The notes: generated by a model not told the origin, from the sequence alone. DNA of 64,000 bases from Septoria linicola (GCA_024114885.1 CP099429.1:310001-374000), one strand, 5' to 3'. Shown: positions 1 to 11,434, counted from the first letter of the stretch. Translations and numbers: made by a program.

Positions 1-674
1 TACCTGGTTCGCTAAGTGCACTGGTACTTGACTCGCTCATCTCACTGGAAAAACATGCATTATTGGCGATGGCAAAGGACTACATCGTCACGAGAACGCT
101 TCAACAAGCACTCACAACCAAGAACGCATCAATGGTCGAACGAAGAAAGCTTGTTGCTCGTTTCCAAGGCAACATTGGTGAAATGGCGCTGGATAAGTCT
201 GCATCGCATGTGGTTGACTGCATCTGGGAAGGAACGCATGGTCTAGCCTTCATCCGGGAGCGTATCGCTGAGGAGCTAGCTGAGAATGAGGCTTCGTTGC
301 GAGATTCTCCTAGTGGGAGAGCTGTGTGGAAGAATTGGAAGATGGATATCTACAAGAGGCGGCGGCAAGAATGGGTCCGTCAAAGTCGGATCAAGGCGAG
401 CAACGACGGTTTCCAGGCATTTTCTGAGATTGAGGCGCAAAAAGAGGAAGGCGTGAAGAAGACGCCTCTGCAGATCGCCCGAGAACGCCACGTTCAGAAC
501 AAGATCAAATCCGAGAAGAAGGAGAAGGACGTCAAGCAAGAGACCAAGTCAGAAAGTGGAGATGTGAAGGTGAAGAAGGAGAAGGGGTCGAGATCAAGCA
601 AAAGCTCCAACGGATCTATGGCTGGACCTAGCACGCGGCCACAGCGGGTACGAGCTGCAGCAGCGACTTCGTGA
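1..674 (+). CDS. nop9: Nop9-like Pumilio-repeat nucleolar protein, C-terminal part
   Basis: The frame with codons starting at position 3 is open from the left edge to the TGA at 672-674, so the gene begins outside the window. The visible ~223 residues hold the end of a Puf-type repeat (DKSASHVVDCIWEGTHG), a basic segment with GRAVWKNWKMDIYKRRR, and a Lys/Glu-rich tail ending in Ser/Arg-rich sequence. In fungi this arrangement is the C-terminus of Nop9, an RNA-binding protein of 11 Pumilio-like repeats needed for early 18S rRNA processing in the nucleolus. The final repeat and the basic tail are seen directly; the function is taken from the family. Another Puf protein is possible but the WKNWKMD block favours Nop9. 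Confidence 0.85.
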   Translation, partial: PGSLSALVLDSLISLEKHALLAMAKDYIVTRTLQQALTTKNASMVERRKLVARFQGNIGEMALDKSASHVVDCIWEGTHGLAFIRERIAEELAENEASLRDSPSGRAVWKNWKMDIYKRRRQEWVRQSRIKASNDGFQAFSEIEAQKEEGVKKTPLQIARERHVQNKIKSEKKEKDVKQETKSESGDVKVKKEKGSRSSKSSNGSMAGPSTRPQRVRAAAATS

Positions 675-945
675 TATGGAGAATCTTGGCCCACTCCAAG
701 CCGAACTGTTCAAGGGATTGTGTTCGGCGCCTATTCGGACTAGTGGATCTTTCCCCAGACCCATTGCATCATTGCATCATTTCTGGCGTAAATTTCTACG
801 TAGCACTTGGGTGACTATAGATGGAGACCACACCTGGTGAGGCAAATTGACTTTCCAATCTCAACACTCTTGTCATCACTGGCATTTTCTTTGCGGCAAA
901 ACAGCCACCACACAGCACTCCACACTTCTACTTGCTTATCGAATC

Positions 946-2616
946 ATGACAGCAGGCCATCCGAATGGACAAGTGAACGACACTAACGGGTTGTGGCAGC
1001 CAACTAAAGACATTAAGCCTTTAGCAAGAGCGAAAGAGGCAGAAGATGTGGGTCAAGTCCACGCCGTGGCTGAGACTTCATGCTAACTCACGCCACAGCT
1101 CCTCACAGCCGTGCAACAACTGGTCATCAACTTCATTCAGAAAGCCGACGACGATGCGTCTAGCAAATCTCAAGGCCAGAACCTCGATAAGCCCGTCGGT
1201 GGTCCTAGATCTGTGTTACTGGAACAACATGCCCCGAAGGAGCTCCAGCAATTAGTGGGCTGCGCACTACCCGAGCACGGCCTTGGTAGAGACGGCTTCA
1301 TTGATATGGTCAAGAAGATCTACCAATACAGTGTCAACATCTGGGATCAGGGCTTTCTCGACAAGCTCTATGCTACGACTACTCCTGTTGGCCTGGCTGC
1401 TGACCTGGTCTTAAGCTCTCTCAATACAAACTTGCACACGTACCAAGTATCTCCCAGCCTGACCATCGTGGAGAAACAGACTGCTCGTGCGTTGGCTGAG
1501 ATGTTTGGGCTCAAAGGTGTGAATGCTGGTGGTGTTACACAGCCTGGTGGTTCTGCTGCGAATCAGTCCAGCATGGTCATTGCACGGAACAACCTTTTCC
1601 CAGAAACCAAAACCGAAGGCAACGGCAGTAGGAAGTTTGTGCTCTTCACCTCTGCGCATGGTCACTACAGCGTTGAGAAAGCAGCCCAAATGTTTGGCTT
1701 CGGGTCCCAGGCAGTCAGAGCTGTGGCAGTGGATGAACGAGGATGCATGATTCCGGAATCGCTGGACGCGGCGATCAAGCAAGCAAAAGAAGCTGGCGAG
1801 ACTCCATTTTATATCAACGCTACTGCCGGCACGACTGTTCTAGGCTCGTTTGACCCTATCGACAAGATTGCGCTTGTCGCGCGAAAGCACAACCTCTGGC
1901 TACACGTGGATGGCTCCTGGGGTGGCTCGGTCGTCTTCAGCGATAGGCAGCGTTACAAGCTGAAGGGCGTTGAGCTCGCAGACTCAATCTCGATCTGTCC
2001 CCATAAGATGATCAACGTTCCACTGACCTGCTCATTCCTCCTCGGAAAGGACCTTCGCGAATTCCACAAAGGCATGACACTACCTGCAGGCTACCTCTTC
2101 CACAATGCCGACGACGTCGAGAACGGCAGCGCAATCAAGACCGATGCCACTAGCACTGTCACCGAGGGCGAGATTAGACAAGAATACTGGGATCTAGCAG
2201 ATCTCACTCCTCAATGCGGCCGGCGAGGCGACAGCTTGAAGTTGGCGCTGAGCTGGATATACTACGGCACGGAAGGCTTCAGGGACTACATCGACCACGC
2301 ATTCGACATTGCTGGTGGATTAGCACACATCGTAAGCTCGCGACCCAAGTTCACGTTGGTGTCAGAGAACCCGCCACCTTGTCTCCAAATTTGCTTCTAC
2401 TACAATAAGCAGGAAGGCGAAGGCGCGAGTGCCAAAAACTGCGAGATTACGGAGAAGATTACCCAGGTTTTGATACCTAGAGGATTTATGACGGATTATG
2501 CACCGGGAGAAGATGGTCGGCTCTTCCGCGTCGTCGTGAATGGGTCTACACAAATTGGCACGGTGATTGGATTAATAAAGGCGATTGAGGATATTGGAGA
2601 GCAGTTGAGGTTGTAA
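946..2616 (+). CDS. PLP-dependent group II decarboxylase (glutamate decarboxylase / cysteine sulfinate decarboxylase-like)
   Basis: Spliced as 946-1047 and 1099-2616, giving 539 aa. The 51-nt intron has donor GTGGGT, branch GCTAAC and acceptor CACAG, and joining it gives EDLLTAVQQL, as expected near the N-terminus of this family. The PLP-binding lysine is in SICPHKMINVPL (about K337). Upstream are the substrate/cofactor motifs GGSAANQSSM, HGHYSVEKAA and HVDGSWGGS. Members decarboxylate glutamate, aspartate or cysteine sulfinate in the cytosol; substrate cannot be decided from sequence. This clade resembles animal GAD65/CSAD more than the calmodulin-binding yeast Gad1. The ATG at 946 is the first that joins through the intron. 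Length is normal and no defect is seen. Confidence 0.92.
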
Positions 2617-2827
2617 AGATAGACGGGTAGCTCCAGGAGTCAAAACTATGTTGTGAGGAAAGAGCGGGTCAAGCGCGCATAAGATTTCCGCGCGCCTGCT
2701 TCACTTGCAACGGCTGCCTGATCCAGGCCCAAGTTGCCTCAACCTTCAGGATTCTTCAACAATTGACATACATTGCAACCACACACCAGTCCCTGTTGCC
2801 AAGCCGTGTGCTAGGCCACAGCCCACA

Positions 2828-3856
2828 ATGGACGATATAGATGTCATCGACTTGACCTCTTCGCAGAATGCAGTCGTTGCTGCGGATGCCAGCGAAGCCA
2901 CGCGACGAGAGCCATGTCACTTCTGGACTTTGCCACTGGAGATTCGAGACACGATCTTCGAGATATTGTATGGAGACCGAGGCACCGTGAGAATGATGGG
3001 ACGGGCATACTGGCTATGTCAGGAAAACAGCCGGAAGAGATCAAACAGAAGAAGATTCGTCGTATGTCAGGTGAATGCCGTCCTTTCAAAAGCCGCTAAC
3101 ATGAGATAGCCCAAGGCCTTTCCCAACACTATCGTGCACGATCTACTCGTCACCAAGCAGTATTTCGAAGAAGCCATTCGCGTCTGGACAAAGAGAAAGC
3201 ATTTTCAATTCGGGAGCTTTCTGGACTTCGGATTCTCTGTCAGTAAGGGGCTTGGAATCGATGTCCTTCTGACCAGGAACATCAGATCCATCATTGTGGA
3301 GGCCCAGTGCTGGGACGTAGGTGCCGACTTCAATGCCTTGATGCCAGCCCTGAGGCACATCACTGTCAACCTCACGGCGATTTCCTTCCACTACGATAAC
3401 GAGAAGTGCATGTGGGATGATGACTTCTCCGATGTGGAACTTGCATCACACAGAAACATAGCCCCATTCCTCGAATGCCGTGGCCTTCGAAGCTTCACCA
3501 TCAACTGGAGGCTTCTGTCCAAAGTACTCACGACGACCGAGCAGGCCAAAGTGGGAGTCTTCCAGGCTCAAGTTCATCGCCTCGTCAACGATGTCGTATC
3601 TCAGCCACGCCGCTCCTCGTGGGTCTCAGCTTCACACACGACCTTTCGCCATGCCCTTGAGGAGGCGCGGAGAAGCAAGTTGGAGCAAACGAGTGCGACT
3701 CCACCACCAGAGGAGAGCAGTGGCGAAGCAGATGGGCCTCTACATGACAACGACATTCCAGAAACAGAGGATGCCCTGCTGCGGCTCTTTCTCACTCGAC
3801 CACAGGCTACTCTGGCCTGGGTGAGAGATGCAAAGCGCAGACAGCCTTTGGCTTAG
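2828..3856 (+). CDS. 2EXR/F-box-like protein of unknown function
   Basis: Two exons, 2828-3061 and 3110-3856, give 326 aa. The 48-nt intron has a consensus GTATGT donor, a GCTAAC branch and a TAG acceptor; an alternative donor at 3071 would leave only 39 nt. Near residue 37 is FWTLPLEIRDTIFEILY, the LP-x-E-x-R-x-x-I-[FY] core shared by F-box and 2EXR proteins, common in large ascomycete families. The following segment is compatible with the usual 2EXR body, in which a fragment of a polypeptide is compared with a hydrophobic scaffold, but I see no catalytic motif. The last ~90 residues are Ser/Glu/Pro-rich and probably disordered. F-box members recruit substrates to SCF ubiquitin ligases; whether this one binds Skp1 is unknown. 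Confidence 0.75.
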
Positions 3857-4476
3857 CACTGACGTCCCCTGGCTCGAAGGTGCCTAGAACACTCAAGCAT
3901 CCCACCCACTGTATGCATTGAATTCCTTCTTTGTATCTCTTCCCAGCTGACCAGACCTGTAGTTGAGTACCACGAATCTCCGCTTGACGCACAAGCTCCG
4001 CCACACAGCAACCGTCAGCATCTTACACGACATACCACATGTGCCCGACAATCTGCACACGACGACAGACACTAGCAGCCATCGCTGACACACGAATGTA
4101 TTGCAAGCATGAGCTACAACTCTGTAGAATAGCGCCTACCATCTATAGCCAGCCAGCTCTTCATCAGCAGCAAGCAGCATGATCATCAAATATCACCAGG
4201 AAGCCAACGTCCTCCATATCTACAACCTCTTCTCCATATCTACAACCTCTTCTCTCTTGCTACCTCTCATCTCATCAACACCAAAGCTACAATATGCCTC
4301 CTTCTGCAATTGTGGTAAGTTCTCTCTGTCCTCATCCTCATCAATCAGAAGTGCCGTCGTCGTCTCCATATGCCCATTACCCAACCTGTACGCCGTAAGA
4401 TGCAACCACCCTAGGACTGCCTGACTCTATCATCATCAACTCGTTCACCTCCTGCAAGCACTTGTGACTGAGCTGC
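3857..4476. other. Intergenic: 3' flank of two convergent genes
   Basis: About 620 bp between the convergent stops of the 2EXR-like gene and the oxysterol-binding protein. It is pyrimidine-rich on the plus strand and holds a 20-bp exact tandem duplication (4211-4250). At 4294-4314 an ATG plus seven codons runs straight into a perfect GTAAGT donor (4315-4320). No convincing second exon follows, so no gene is called. Confidence 0.6.
4211..4250. repeat. 20-bp direct tandem duplication
   Basis: Two adjacent 20-bp copies (4211-4230 and 4231-4250) of a CTCCATATCTACAACCTCT unit differ only at their first base (C or T). This looks like a slippage or short-segment duplication in a pyrimidine-rich non-coding stretch. 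Confidence 0.95.
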
Positions 4477-5901
4477 TCACAGAGCGCCATACTCCTTCGG
4501 CTCTTCTATCTGGTACTCCTCCTTCTGCAAGCCCTCTAGCACTCTCACACCGTCCTCGCTCAAGATCGCTTTGCCATTTGACTCCGTCACAGTAGTGAAG
4601 AACCTCGGCTGCCACGTCTCGTTCTTCTGACTTCGCTCTGCAGCTCTTTCTCTCTGCTTCTCTTCCAGAGCAGTCTTTCTGTCCGTTGCAGTGCCGTACT
4701 GCTTCGTCTCGATCGCCTCGGTGACTCCACCCCAGAACTTTCTCGATTCGTTCTTCAGTTGAAGCTCCATCGGTGGACATCTCTTGGCAATCGGAGTGAG
4801 AGGTGTCACATCCATCAACAAGATTCGATCAGCCTCCTTGGTCTTCCTGAACTCGGTGCTTCCAGGCGAGTACCAGATCTTCTCAGTCCACACTCCCTCG
4901 ATCCTGCCGACGATCTGGTCTTTCGGTACATCTTTCAGCTTAGTCACGTTGTCACTCGCGAAATCTGCTGGCCTGTATAGGATGCCTTCAACTTTGTTCT
5001 GTGTCTTTCCAAAATACCCTTCCTCATGGTATTGGAGGATCGTCTTCAGTCCAGTGCTCTCGCAGCTCACGTAGCAAATGTCTGCAACGCTCACGTACAG
5101 ATTTGAGGGTCCTCGCAAGAAGCCAGTCAAGTATGCCGCCGGATGTGTCAATTGGTACTCCTCGTTATCCCGCTTCTGCAACTTGATGAAGATGCCCTTG
5201 TTTAAATGTCCTGGCGTGACCTTCACGCTGGTGCCCGTGAACTTCGCAGACAGCTGATCATATCCCGTTGCCTGAACGCCCTTCTCTGGACAGTCGTACA
5301 CGAAAGCAGAAATCGGAGGGTGGTGGCTCGTCTGCTCAGTGATGTAGTTCACCTTCACAGGCTTGCTGTTTCCTGTCGTTCGCTCATTGTCTTTCGGTTC
5401 AACATCCCACGTGCATCGGAAGAACTCTCCCAAGCTCGAGTTGTATGGTTTGCAAGGCTTTCCCTTGACATATTTTAAATCTTTCGTGAACCAGAATCGC
5501 AAACATGCTAGCATGCGCTCCTGAGCATCATCGCTGTCACCAATCGCGGCAAAAGTCTCGGGTCGATCGAGATAGTGCCAGTACTCGAGGTTAGGGATCG
5601 GTTCGAGGAGTTGGGCGGGGAGGGAGAAGCGGACTGCTGCGATATCTGTGACGCCGATGAAGCGGCGCAAGATGCCGAGGAAGGTCTTGAGCTTCGAAGT
5701 GTCCGATACTTGCTGTCCATCGGCCACAACGGGAGCTTGGACATCCTTGGTGGTGGAAGAGCTCGTGGTCGGCCGGGACGTTTCCTCCATTGAGGTCCTC
5801 GCGCTGACCATTTCCGGCGTGGTCGAGGCGTTGGTGTCGGAGATGGGGGCGGAGGAAGAGTCGACCGTCTCCTTGGATTTCTTCTTCGATAACAAACCCA
5901 T
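4477..5901 (-). CDS. Oxysterol-binding protein (Osh/KES1-type lipid transfer protein)
   Basis: Single exon of 474 aa. The start is the ATG at 5901, the first ATG in this open frame; sequence upstream reads as 5' UTR. The OSBP signature EQTSHHPPISAF is near residues 189-200, preceded by the lid and core region (PNLEYWHYLDRPETF; KPYNSSLGEFFRC). The first ~75 residues are Ser/Thr-rich and disordered. There is no PH domain, ankyrin repeat or FFAT motif, so it is a short ORP similar to yeast Kes1/Osh4 or Osh6. Such proteins exchange sterol or phosphatidylserine for PI4P between membranes. The conserved lysine and two histidines of the lipid/PI4P site are present. The ligand is not predictable here. 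Confidence 0.95.
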   Translation of the reverse strand: MGLLSKKKSKETVDSSSAPISDTNASTTPEMVSARTSMEETSRPTTSSSTTKDVQAPVVADGQQVSDTSKLKTFLGILRRFIGVTDIAAVRFSLPAQLLEPIPNLEYWHYLDRPETFAAIGDSDDAQERMLACLRFWFTKDLKYVKGKPCKPYNSSLGEFFRCTWDVEPKDNERTTGNSKPVKVNYITEQTSHHPPISAFVYDCPEKGVQATGYDQLSAKFTGTSVKVTPGHLNKGIFIKLQKRDNEEYQLTHPAAYLTGFLRGPSNLYVSVADICYVSCESTGLKTILQYHEEGYFGKTQNKVEGILYRPADFASDNVTKLKDVPKDQIVGRIEGVWTEKIWYSPGSTEFRKTKEADRILLMDVTPLTPIAKRCPPMELQLKNESRKFWGGVTEAIETKQYGTATDRKTALEEKQRERAAERSQKNETWQPRFFTTVTESNGKAILSEDGVRVLEGLQKEEYQIEEPKEYGAL

Positions 5902-6787
5902 AGTCGGTGAAGAGTTGCTAGCGGGCGAGTGCTTGGTGGGGTATGGATCAGCGAAAACGCTGCTAGGTGAGGTTGAGGTCCGCCGGCGGTGGAAGTGAAG
6001 AGGAAGTAGCAATAGGACTCGCGCTCACAAGTTGAGACTCTGGTATGAGACAGTGAGTCTCCAAGCACTTTCTGCGGCCCGTCTGTCTGTCTCTTTCTCG
6101 CCAACGTCGAAGCGCAAGAAGTTGGCGCGGTGAAGACTGCCCCAGGAAATGCTTCTCCAGAAGACGACGTCACCGCGATCGAGGCGAAGCTGCCTTCAGT
6201 CAAGCGATCCGGGACTCTGCTCTTTCTTCCTCACGTCAACAACACAATTCCGCAGATCGCTTTCCAAGATGAAGACACCGAGTCAAGTCTGGTAGAGAGG
6301 AGATGTATCTGTTCAACTGGTCCCAGGATCTACGAAGGTAATCTGACCGCCTGCTTGCGACAAAGCTGCGGAGAGTCAAGTCCTCAGGAACGCTTTCCGA
6401 CGAATCAATTGTTCACGCGTTGCGATCTGCGCCACAGCAGACACATGCACGCCACGGGCGTGGTGAGAAGGGTGACCACGCGCCCGCCATCCTTGCAAGG
6501 ATGACCTCTCCGCAGTTCTGCATGTGACTGGGTCAATGATACGACAGTTCAGCATGTGACAAGCTTACGCGAAGCAGAGATGAGATAGAGGTAAAGCAGT
6601 GTGCGGGCATCGACTCGTATAAGTAAGTGAGCTGGTAGGTATACGTACAAAAGATAGCTCATGTTCGTGTAATCGTTAACGAATGTCGCAGACAAAAGTC
6701 CATCCCCTCCGACAAATGCTTCCCATGCCATCCCAAGAAAACGCCTGGCTATGTCCATATTCCAGAATCCAAAAGCATGTAACCTTT
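5902..6787. other. Intergenic between tandem minus-strand genes
   Basis: About 890 bp: 5' UTR and promoter of the oxysterol-binding protein plus the 3' flank of the small secreted protein gene. Short open frames occur on both strands but none has splice logic or a recognisable motif. I see no RNA gene or repeat. Confidence 0.5.
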
Positions 6788-7412
6788 TCAAACATATCTC
6801 AACGTCACATTCGCACATTCATTCACGTACCCATCCGCGACAATCAAATAGTACGGGACACCACCCTCCTGCCCATCACCACAAATCTGCATCACATCGA
6901 TCGCTTTTTCCTGCGGCGGCGTCTGGAAGATATCCAGGAAATGATTCCTCACTTCCAGACTCTTGACCACATTATTCACCATCGGCAACACCGCCGTTCC
7001 TGCATCACCCAGCAACGTCATCGGTTCTGAGAATCTCACCGTGTTGAGATTCACATCGTCCTTGGGGAACTGCGAGTCGCTGTCAAAGGAGCTGAAGGCG
7101 TAGAATGTGGATGAGTCGTCGGCGAGGATGAGGCCAGAGGGGTTGTGCTCCGGGTCGATGTAGCGATCGTCTTGGATGACTGTGAGATTGCTGGCGAGGG
7201 AGGCGTCTTTGGACCAGCCGAGACGTGCACCGGGCTCACCGATGACAGCCCACTGGTTTACGAGGGCCGAGGAAGAGGATGTTGCGATGTAGATGCGGTT
7301 GGGAATGACTTGGGCGGTGGCGCTGGGGCATCGTTAGTTTTAAGGGTTCGAGAGACGGTAGGACTTTGACCTACGCAGTGCCGAGCGCTGCAACGATGGT
7401 GGAGGTCATCAT
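6788..7412 (-). CDS. Small secreted protein, uncharacterised
   Basis: Spliced on the minus strand as 7412-7375 and 7322-6788, giving 190 aa. The 50-nt intron has donor GTAGGT, branch ACTAAC and acceptor CCCAG. The first exon supplies a short hydrophobic leader (MMTSTIVAALGTATAQ) that reads as a signal peptide with AQ at the cleavage region. The mature part contains IYIATSSSSALVNQWAVIG, a Tyr/Phe/Asp-rich centre, then DVMQICGDG and a C-terminal NECANVTLRYV. Only two cysteines are visible in the mature chain, probably one disulfide, plus one NVT glycosylation site. I do not recognise the family. Size and leader fit a candidate effector or cell-wall protein, which is inference. The coding strand changes from C-rich in the first half to G-rich in the second. 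Confidence 0.75.
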
Positions 7413-8299
7413 CTTGCTGGTGATGGATGTGATGTTCCGGTGTTTTCAGACTCTAGTGCTGTCCTCACAGAAAGATATAGTAGTTGTGAACGGTAGGTGT
7501 GTAGGCTGATATAGTAGAGACTGTGTAGGTCGGTCGATTCTGCTATGCTCAAGGCAAAGAATATGACTGACTGCAAATGCTAATGAGAGTGTAAAATACC
7601 CCATCCAAGCATACGAACACAACCTTCTTATACAGTTCTTTACATCCCATCATGTCAACCCTATACCCAGTTTCACAATCTGACAAAAACCACCTTGATC
7701 CAGAACCCACACATCTGACACCACACCGAGCAATACTTTCTCCCGCACACTTTCCACTTCGCCATGCCGTGCCAAGATCTTCAGGGCACGGCCCACGAGG
7801 TTGCGCAAGTTCTAGATGCCGAGGAGTTTTGCGTAATGCATGCTGTAAAATCGTTATCAGATCGCGGTTAGGCTGAGACATTTTGCCGTGTGGGCGGGAG
7901 TCTGGACGTTGGACAACGGTCGATTAGTTGAGTTGTCAACAAGATGTGGGAAACAGTAGGAAGTGTCAGGAAAGTACAGTGCATGGAGTGCTCGTTGCGT
8001 ACGGTATGGTGTCGAGCTGGTGGAGGATGTGTGACTTGCTTGCCATTGTACTCGGCGGGAATTGGAGAGGTCGAGGACAACCTACACATCAGTATCATGC
8101 ATCGTGTTGTTCGACGTCTTTGCTAAGCTCCTGCCAAATTCAGTGATACACGGCATCTTGGATTCGGCACTATCAGATCGAGCGCGATGGATTGTACGAC
8201 ATTTGTTCCTGACGATGTCTGAGTACAGCCGTGCCCATGGGACGGCAGCAATGTTTCACCGAGGGAGCCGTCAACATTCTAGGTCGAGGTCAATTGATC
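7413..8299. other. Intergenic
   Basis: About 890 bp: the promoter of the small secreted protein gene (minus) and the 3' flank of the carboxylesterase. Short overlapping frames on both strands show no motif, splice support or repeat. Nothing further seen. Confidence 0.5.
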
Positions 8300-9901
8300 C
8301 TACCCAGGCACAGGTCCATTACACTGCGCCTCCAGCGAAGCAATATCGACGTCCCTCGCTGCCACGCCGGCTCCGAATTCTCGGACTGTAGCACTTCCGA
8401 GCGTATCATACGGCAGCCAGTCCTGAGCAGAAAGACCATTCACGGGATCAGTCGCAAATGCTACCCACGCGTCCTGCATAGCATGACTCGTCGCATATTC
8501 CAGCTTTGTGCTTGGACCACGGTAGTTGGGATGCGTGCCGAAGATGAGTGGGAGCTCAGCGGAATGCCAGGCACCCATCCATGGTCTTGGGGAGATATTG
8601 GTGAAATTGCCGGCGTAGAAGAAACGGTATGTGGTGCGCTTGGTTTCTTGTCGAAGTCTGGTGGTCTCTGTTGCTGGACAGACGAATGCTGTCAGGAGAG
8701 CTGCGTTTGCTGCTGCTTGGTCTGGACCTTCGACTCGGTAAGGAGCGAATGGTACGCCGTCTTGGGCGTTTGTTCCGATGATGGCGGGCTGTGGATTCAC
8801 GTCAGTCTGGCATATCGAGCTCTATGGTATTTGACTCACAATCTTCGCCTGTTTTCCTTCCAACGCTTGCTGTGTGTAATTCGAGAACACAACCTTGTCG
8901 TCGACACTGGGTTGGAAAGCGAGCCTTGGCTGAGTACCAGAATCAGAGTAGTTGGCAACGAATGATTCTATTATGCGGAAGTCGACCTTGCGCATGCACG
9001 CCAACTGCTGCTCAGGAGTGTCCGCCAGATCGGGACAGCCCACTTGACTAGCCACATAGCTGAAGTTTGCGCCTGTGGCATCGCCTGGCAGCGATATTGT
9101 TCCAGTGTATGTCGTTCCTGAGTCCATAATGAGGCCGGTAACAATCGGATCTTCTGGGTAGGCAAAGTTGTAGAAGTCGACACTTGCGGCTCCCGCGGAT
9201 TGTCCCCATATCACGATCTTTTCCGGATCTCCGCCAAACTGAGCTATGTTCTTCTGCACCCACTCGACCGCAAGACGTTGATCGAGAAGCCCGACATTCT
9301 GATCATCGAGACCTTCTGCTCCAGGGAAGCCGAAGACGTTGACGCGATAGTTGAAGGACACGACGATATGATCTGGAGCCCGATCTACCCATTGTGCTGG
9401 GATCTGGTAGGGCACGTCTTGACCTCCAGTCGAGAATGATCCTCCATAGACGTACACCAAAACAGGCAGTCCTTTCTTGCTTTGCTTCTTGCTCTTTTGG
9501 CTACATTTCTCTTGTGTTGGCGTCCACACGCTCAGAGTCAGGCAGTCTTCAGATATGCTGCCAGTCTTGTTCAGACCTTGCAGGTTGAACTCTAGCACGT
9601 CTTGCGTATACACATCGGTTCCGGTCTCCGTGAGGGACTGCGGGCAGCTGGGCGGAAGCTTCGTGGCCTCGATGTGCTTGTGTGGTTGCGATAGCGGTTG
9701 TGGTGCTGCCCATCTCAGCTCTTCTACGGGCGGTTGAGCAAACGGTATACCCAGGAACTGTCTGACATTCGGCAGATGTCGATCAATCTTGCCATGAACT
9801 CGCCCGGATGTCGTGGAAATGTTCAATTCGTCGTGCTGCGGTCGTGGTCGTCCAGCATCGACTACTATCAGTAGGCTGCTGAGAGCCGTGAAAATGTGCA
9901 T
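8300..9901 (-). CDS. Secreted type-B carboxylesterase/lipase
   Basis: Exons 9901-8840 and 8788-8300 give 516 aa. The 51-nt intron has donor GTGAGT, branch CTGAC and acceptor CACAG. MHIFTALSSLLIVVDA is a signal peptide. Family landmarks in order: GIPFAQPP, the type-B second signature EDCLTLSVWTP, the oxyanion region VYVYGGSFSTGG, the nucleophile elbow GQSAGA (about S235) and the C-terminal histidine in HSAELPLIFGTH. Members hydrolyse carboxylic esters outside the cell; substrate is unknown. Several Asn-X-Ser/Thr sites support secretion. It is shorter than the second carboxylesterase at 11.4 kb and clearly diverged from it, so the two are not a recent duplication. Confidence 0.93.
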
Positions 9902-10627
9902 TTTTGGCAAATTTACAATACGCTGAATGCGTAAACGAAGGGCGCGTCTGCATGTTTTACTTATCCTCGGAGCCTTCTGTTGCTACAATTACCGCCATGC
10001 CTAAAGAGCATGCGATGTGCATACGCGAGTTTTGCCGTGAGACTTGTGCCCCTCACTCTAACTTAGCCATTGTCATACACTTGTCCGCATGGTTATGTAA
10101 GCGAAGCTGGGGTGCAGCATATACCGTATACTTTTGCTGCTCGACATAGGTTGATGTCGATGAATGATGGCAGCAACATGCTGTATTCAAGGCTCAAGTC
10201 TGTTACGAAAACAGAGTTTGGTGGCTCGTCTAAGTTAGTGCTGCGAGGAGCTATGGCCGCATGACGATGAGCTCGAGGACGAACAAGTCAACAAGTATCA
10301 ATACGGTCTTGCGCGTGGCTGGCAGTGAGTAGAGAAGTAGATGGCATGGCGGTAGAAATGAATCAAGTCTGAGAGTGAAAGGAAGTGGGACCCTCATTCC
10401 GACCGACAAGGTCTCCCCTGGCACGCAGCTACTGGGTTACGAAGCATATCAGAAACATCGCTTCGTTGTCTGTCGCTTCAATATGTTACAGAACACCTCA
10501 TCGTCGCCTCGTTAGATATGCTTTGCGATCGACCGAAGGGCCATGAAGTGAGGAACGCATCAAGAGTTCATCCATCCTCTCGATCGCTACGCTCAGTCAC
10601 GCCATCCATTTCTTTGGCATAAACCTC
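9902..10627. other. Intergenic
   Basis: About 725 bp upstream of the carboxylesterase and downstream of the LEA-like gene. No conserved frame, repeat or RNA gene is apparent. Confidence 0.5.
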
Positions 10628-10967
10628 CTAGCGGGAAGCCTTGTCCTTTGCGTCCTCAGCAGTTCGTGCAGCCTGGTCCTTCACATCCTCTGCCTTTCGC
10701 TGAGCCTCCTTAGCACCCTCGGCAGCTTGGTCCTTTGCGCGGCCAGTGAGCTCTTCTGTTGACGCATTGACGTTAGTAACCGTCTCCAATGCAAGCCGAA
10801 GACCCCATTAACTTACCGCCCTTCTCGATGCCGGACACGATCTTCTGCGAGACAGTCTTGTCGACGCTCTGCAAAGTCTCCTTGGCCGCGTCGATTGGGC
10901 CCTTGTTCTGCACGCGGACAGAGGTGCTGAAGAGGCGGACGTTGCGGGCGAGCTGTTGGCGGAACAT
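10628..10967 (-). CDS. Small mitochondrial LEA-like protein
   Basis: Exons 10967-10817 and 10755-10628 give 92 aa; the 61-nt intron has donor GTAAGT, branch ACTAAC and acceptor AACAG. The N-terminus MFRQQLARNVRLFSTSVRVQ is a classic mitochondrial presequence (Arg-rich, no acid, RLFSTS cleavage pattern). The rest is an Ala/Lys/Asp/Glu-rich amphipathic helix with repeated 11-mer-like blocks (AKDQAAEGAKEAQ, AEDVKDQAARTAEDAK), typical of group 3 LEA proteins. These are disordered in solution, fold on drying or membrane contact, and protect membranes and enzymes during desiccation or freezing. Targeting to the matrix is inferred. It lies between two carboxylesterase genes on the same strand with no obvious functional link. 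Confidence 0.88.
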
Positions 10968-11434
10968 GGTGATTGTTTGGACTGGATGGTTGGTCTGATG
11001 TGAAGTTCTTGTGAGGAGAGTTCGATCGTCGTGAGTTATTCCCAGGTTTTGCGAAGAGAAATCGAATGGCTGTCTTGCTCGGCAGGTTGTTGTTGTGCCG
11101 CTAGCTTGCTACGTCACAACGACGAAACGTGGAGCTTGTTGCCTCTTCAGGAGCGTGCGTCGCAATGTTTGCCTCGGATGGCGCTACGGAGCTGAGAGCA
11201 GACCACTCATAGCTGTGCGCTACTCACGTGGTACCTTACATGCTCAGAAGAAGAAACCAACCAGCAGGTCACGAGCTGAAGATGACCAGAAATCATGAAG
11301 TAGGTTTGAAAGCATATGGGCGACTGAAGCTACTGATGCAGTGCCTCCGACGGCATAGTATGTGTGGCGACAGGGTGCATTTCGCAAGGCTAGCGTAGCA
11401 CTCATCGGCGTACAATGCTCAATGATATGCACAA
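10968..11434. other. Intergenic
   Basis: 467 bp holding the promoter/5' UTR of the LEA-like gene and the 3' flank of the next carboxylesterase. No gene or repeat seen. Confidence 0.5.

Noticed and set aside
6130..6504. 124-codon plus-strand frame upstream of the oxysterol-binding protein
   Set aside because: Sits in its promoter and 5' UTR antisense; no motif or splice sites.
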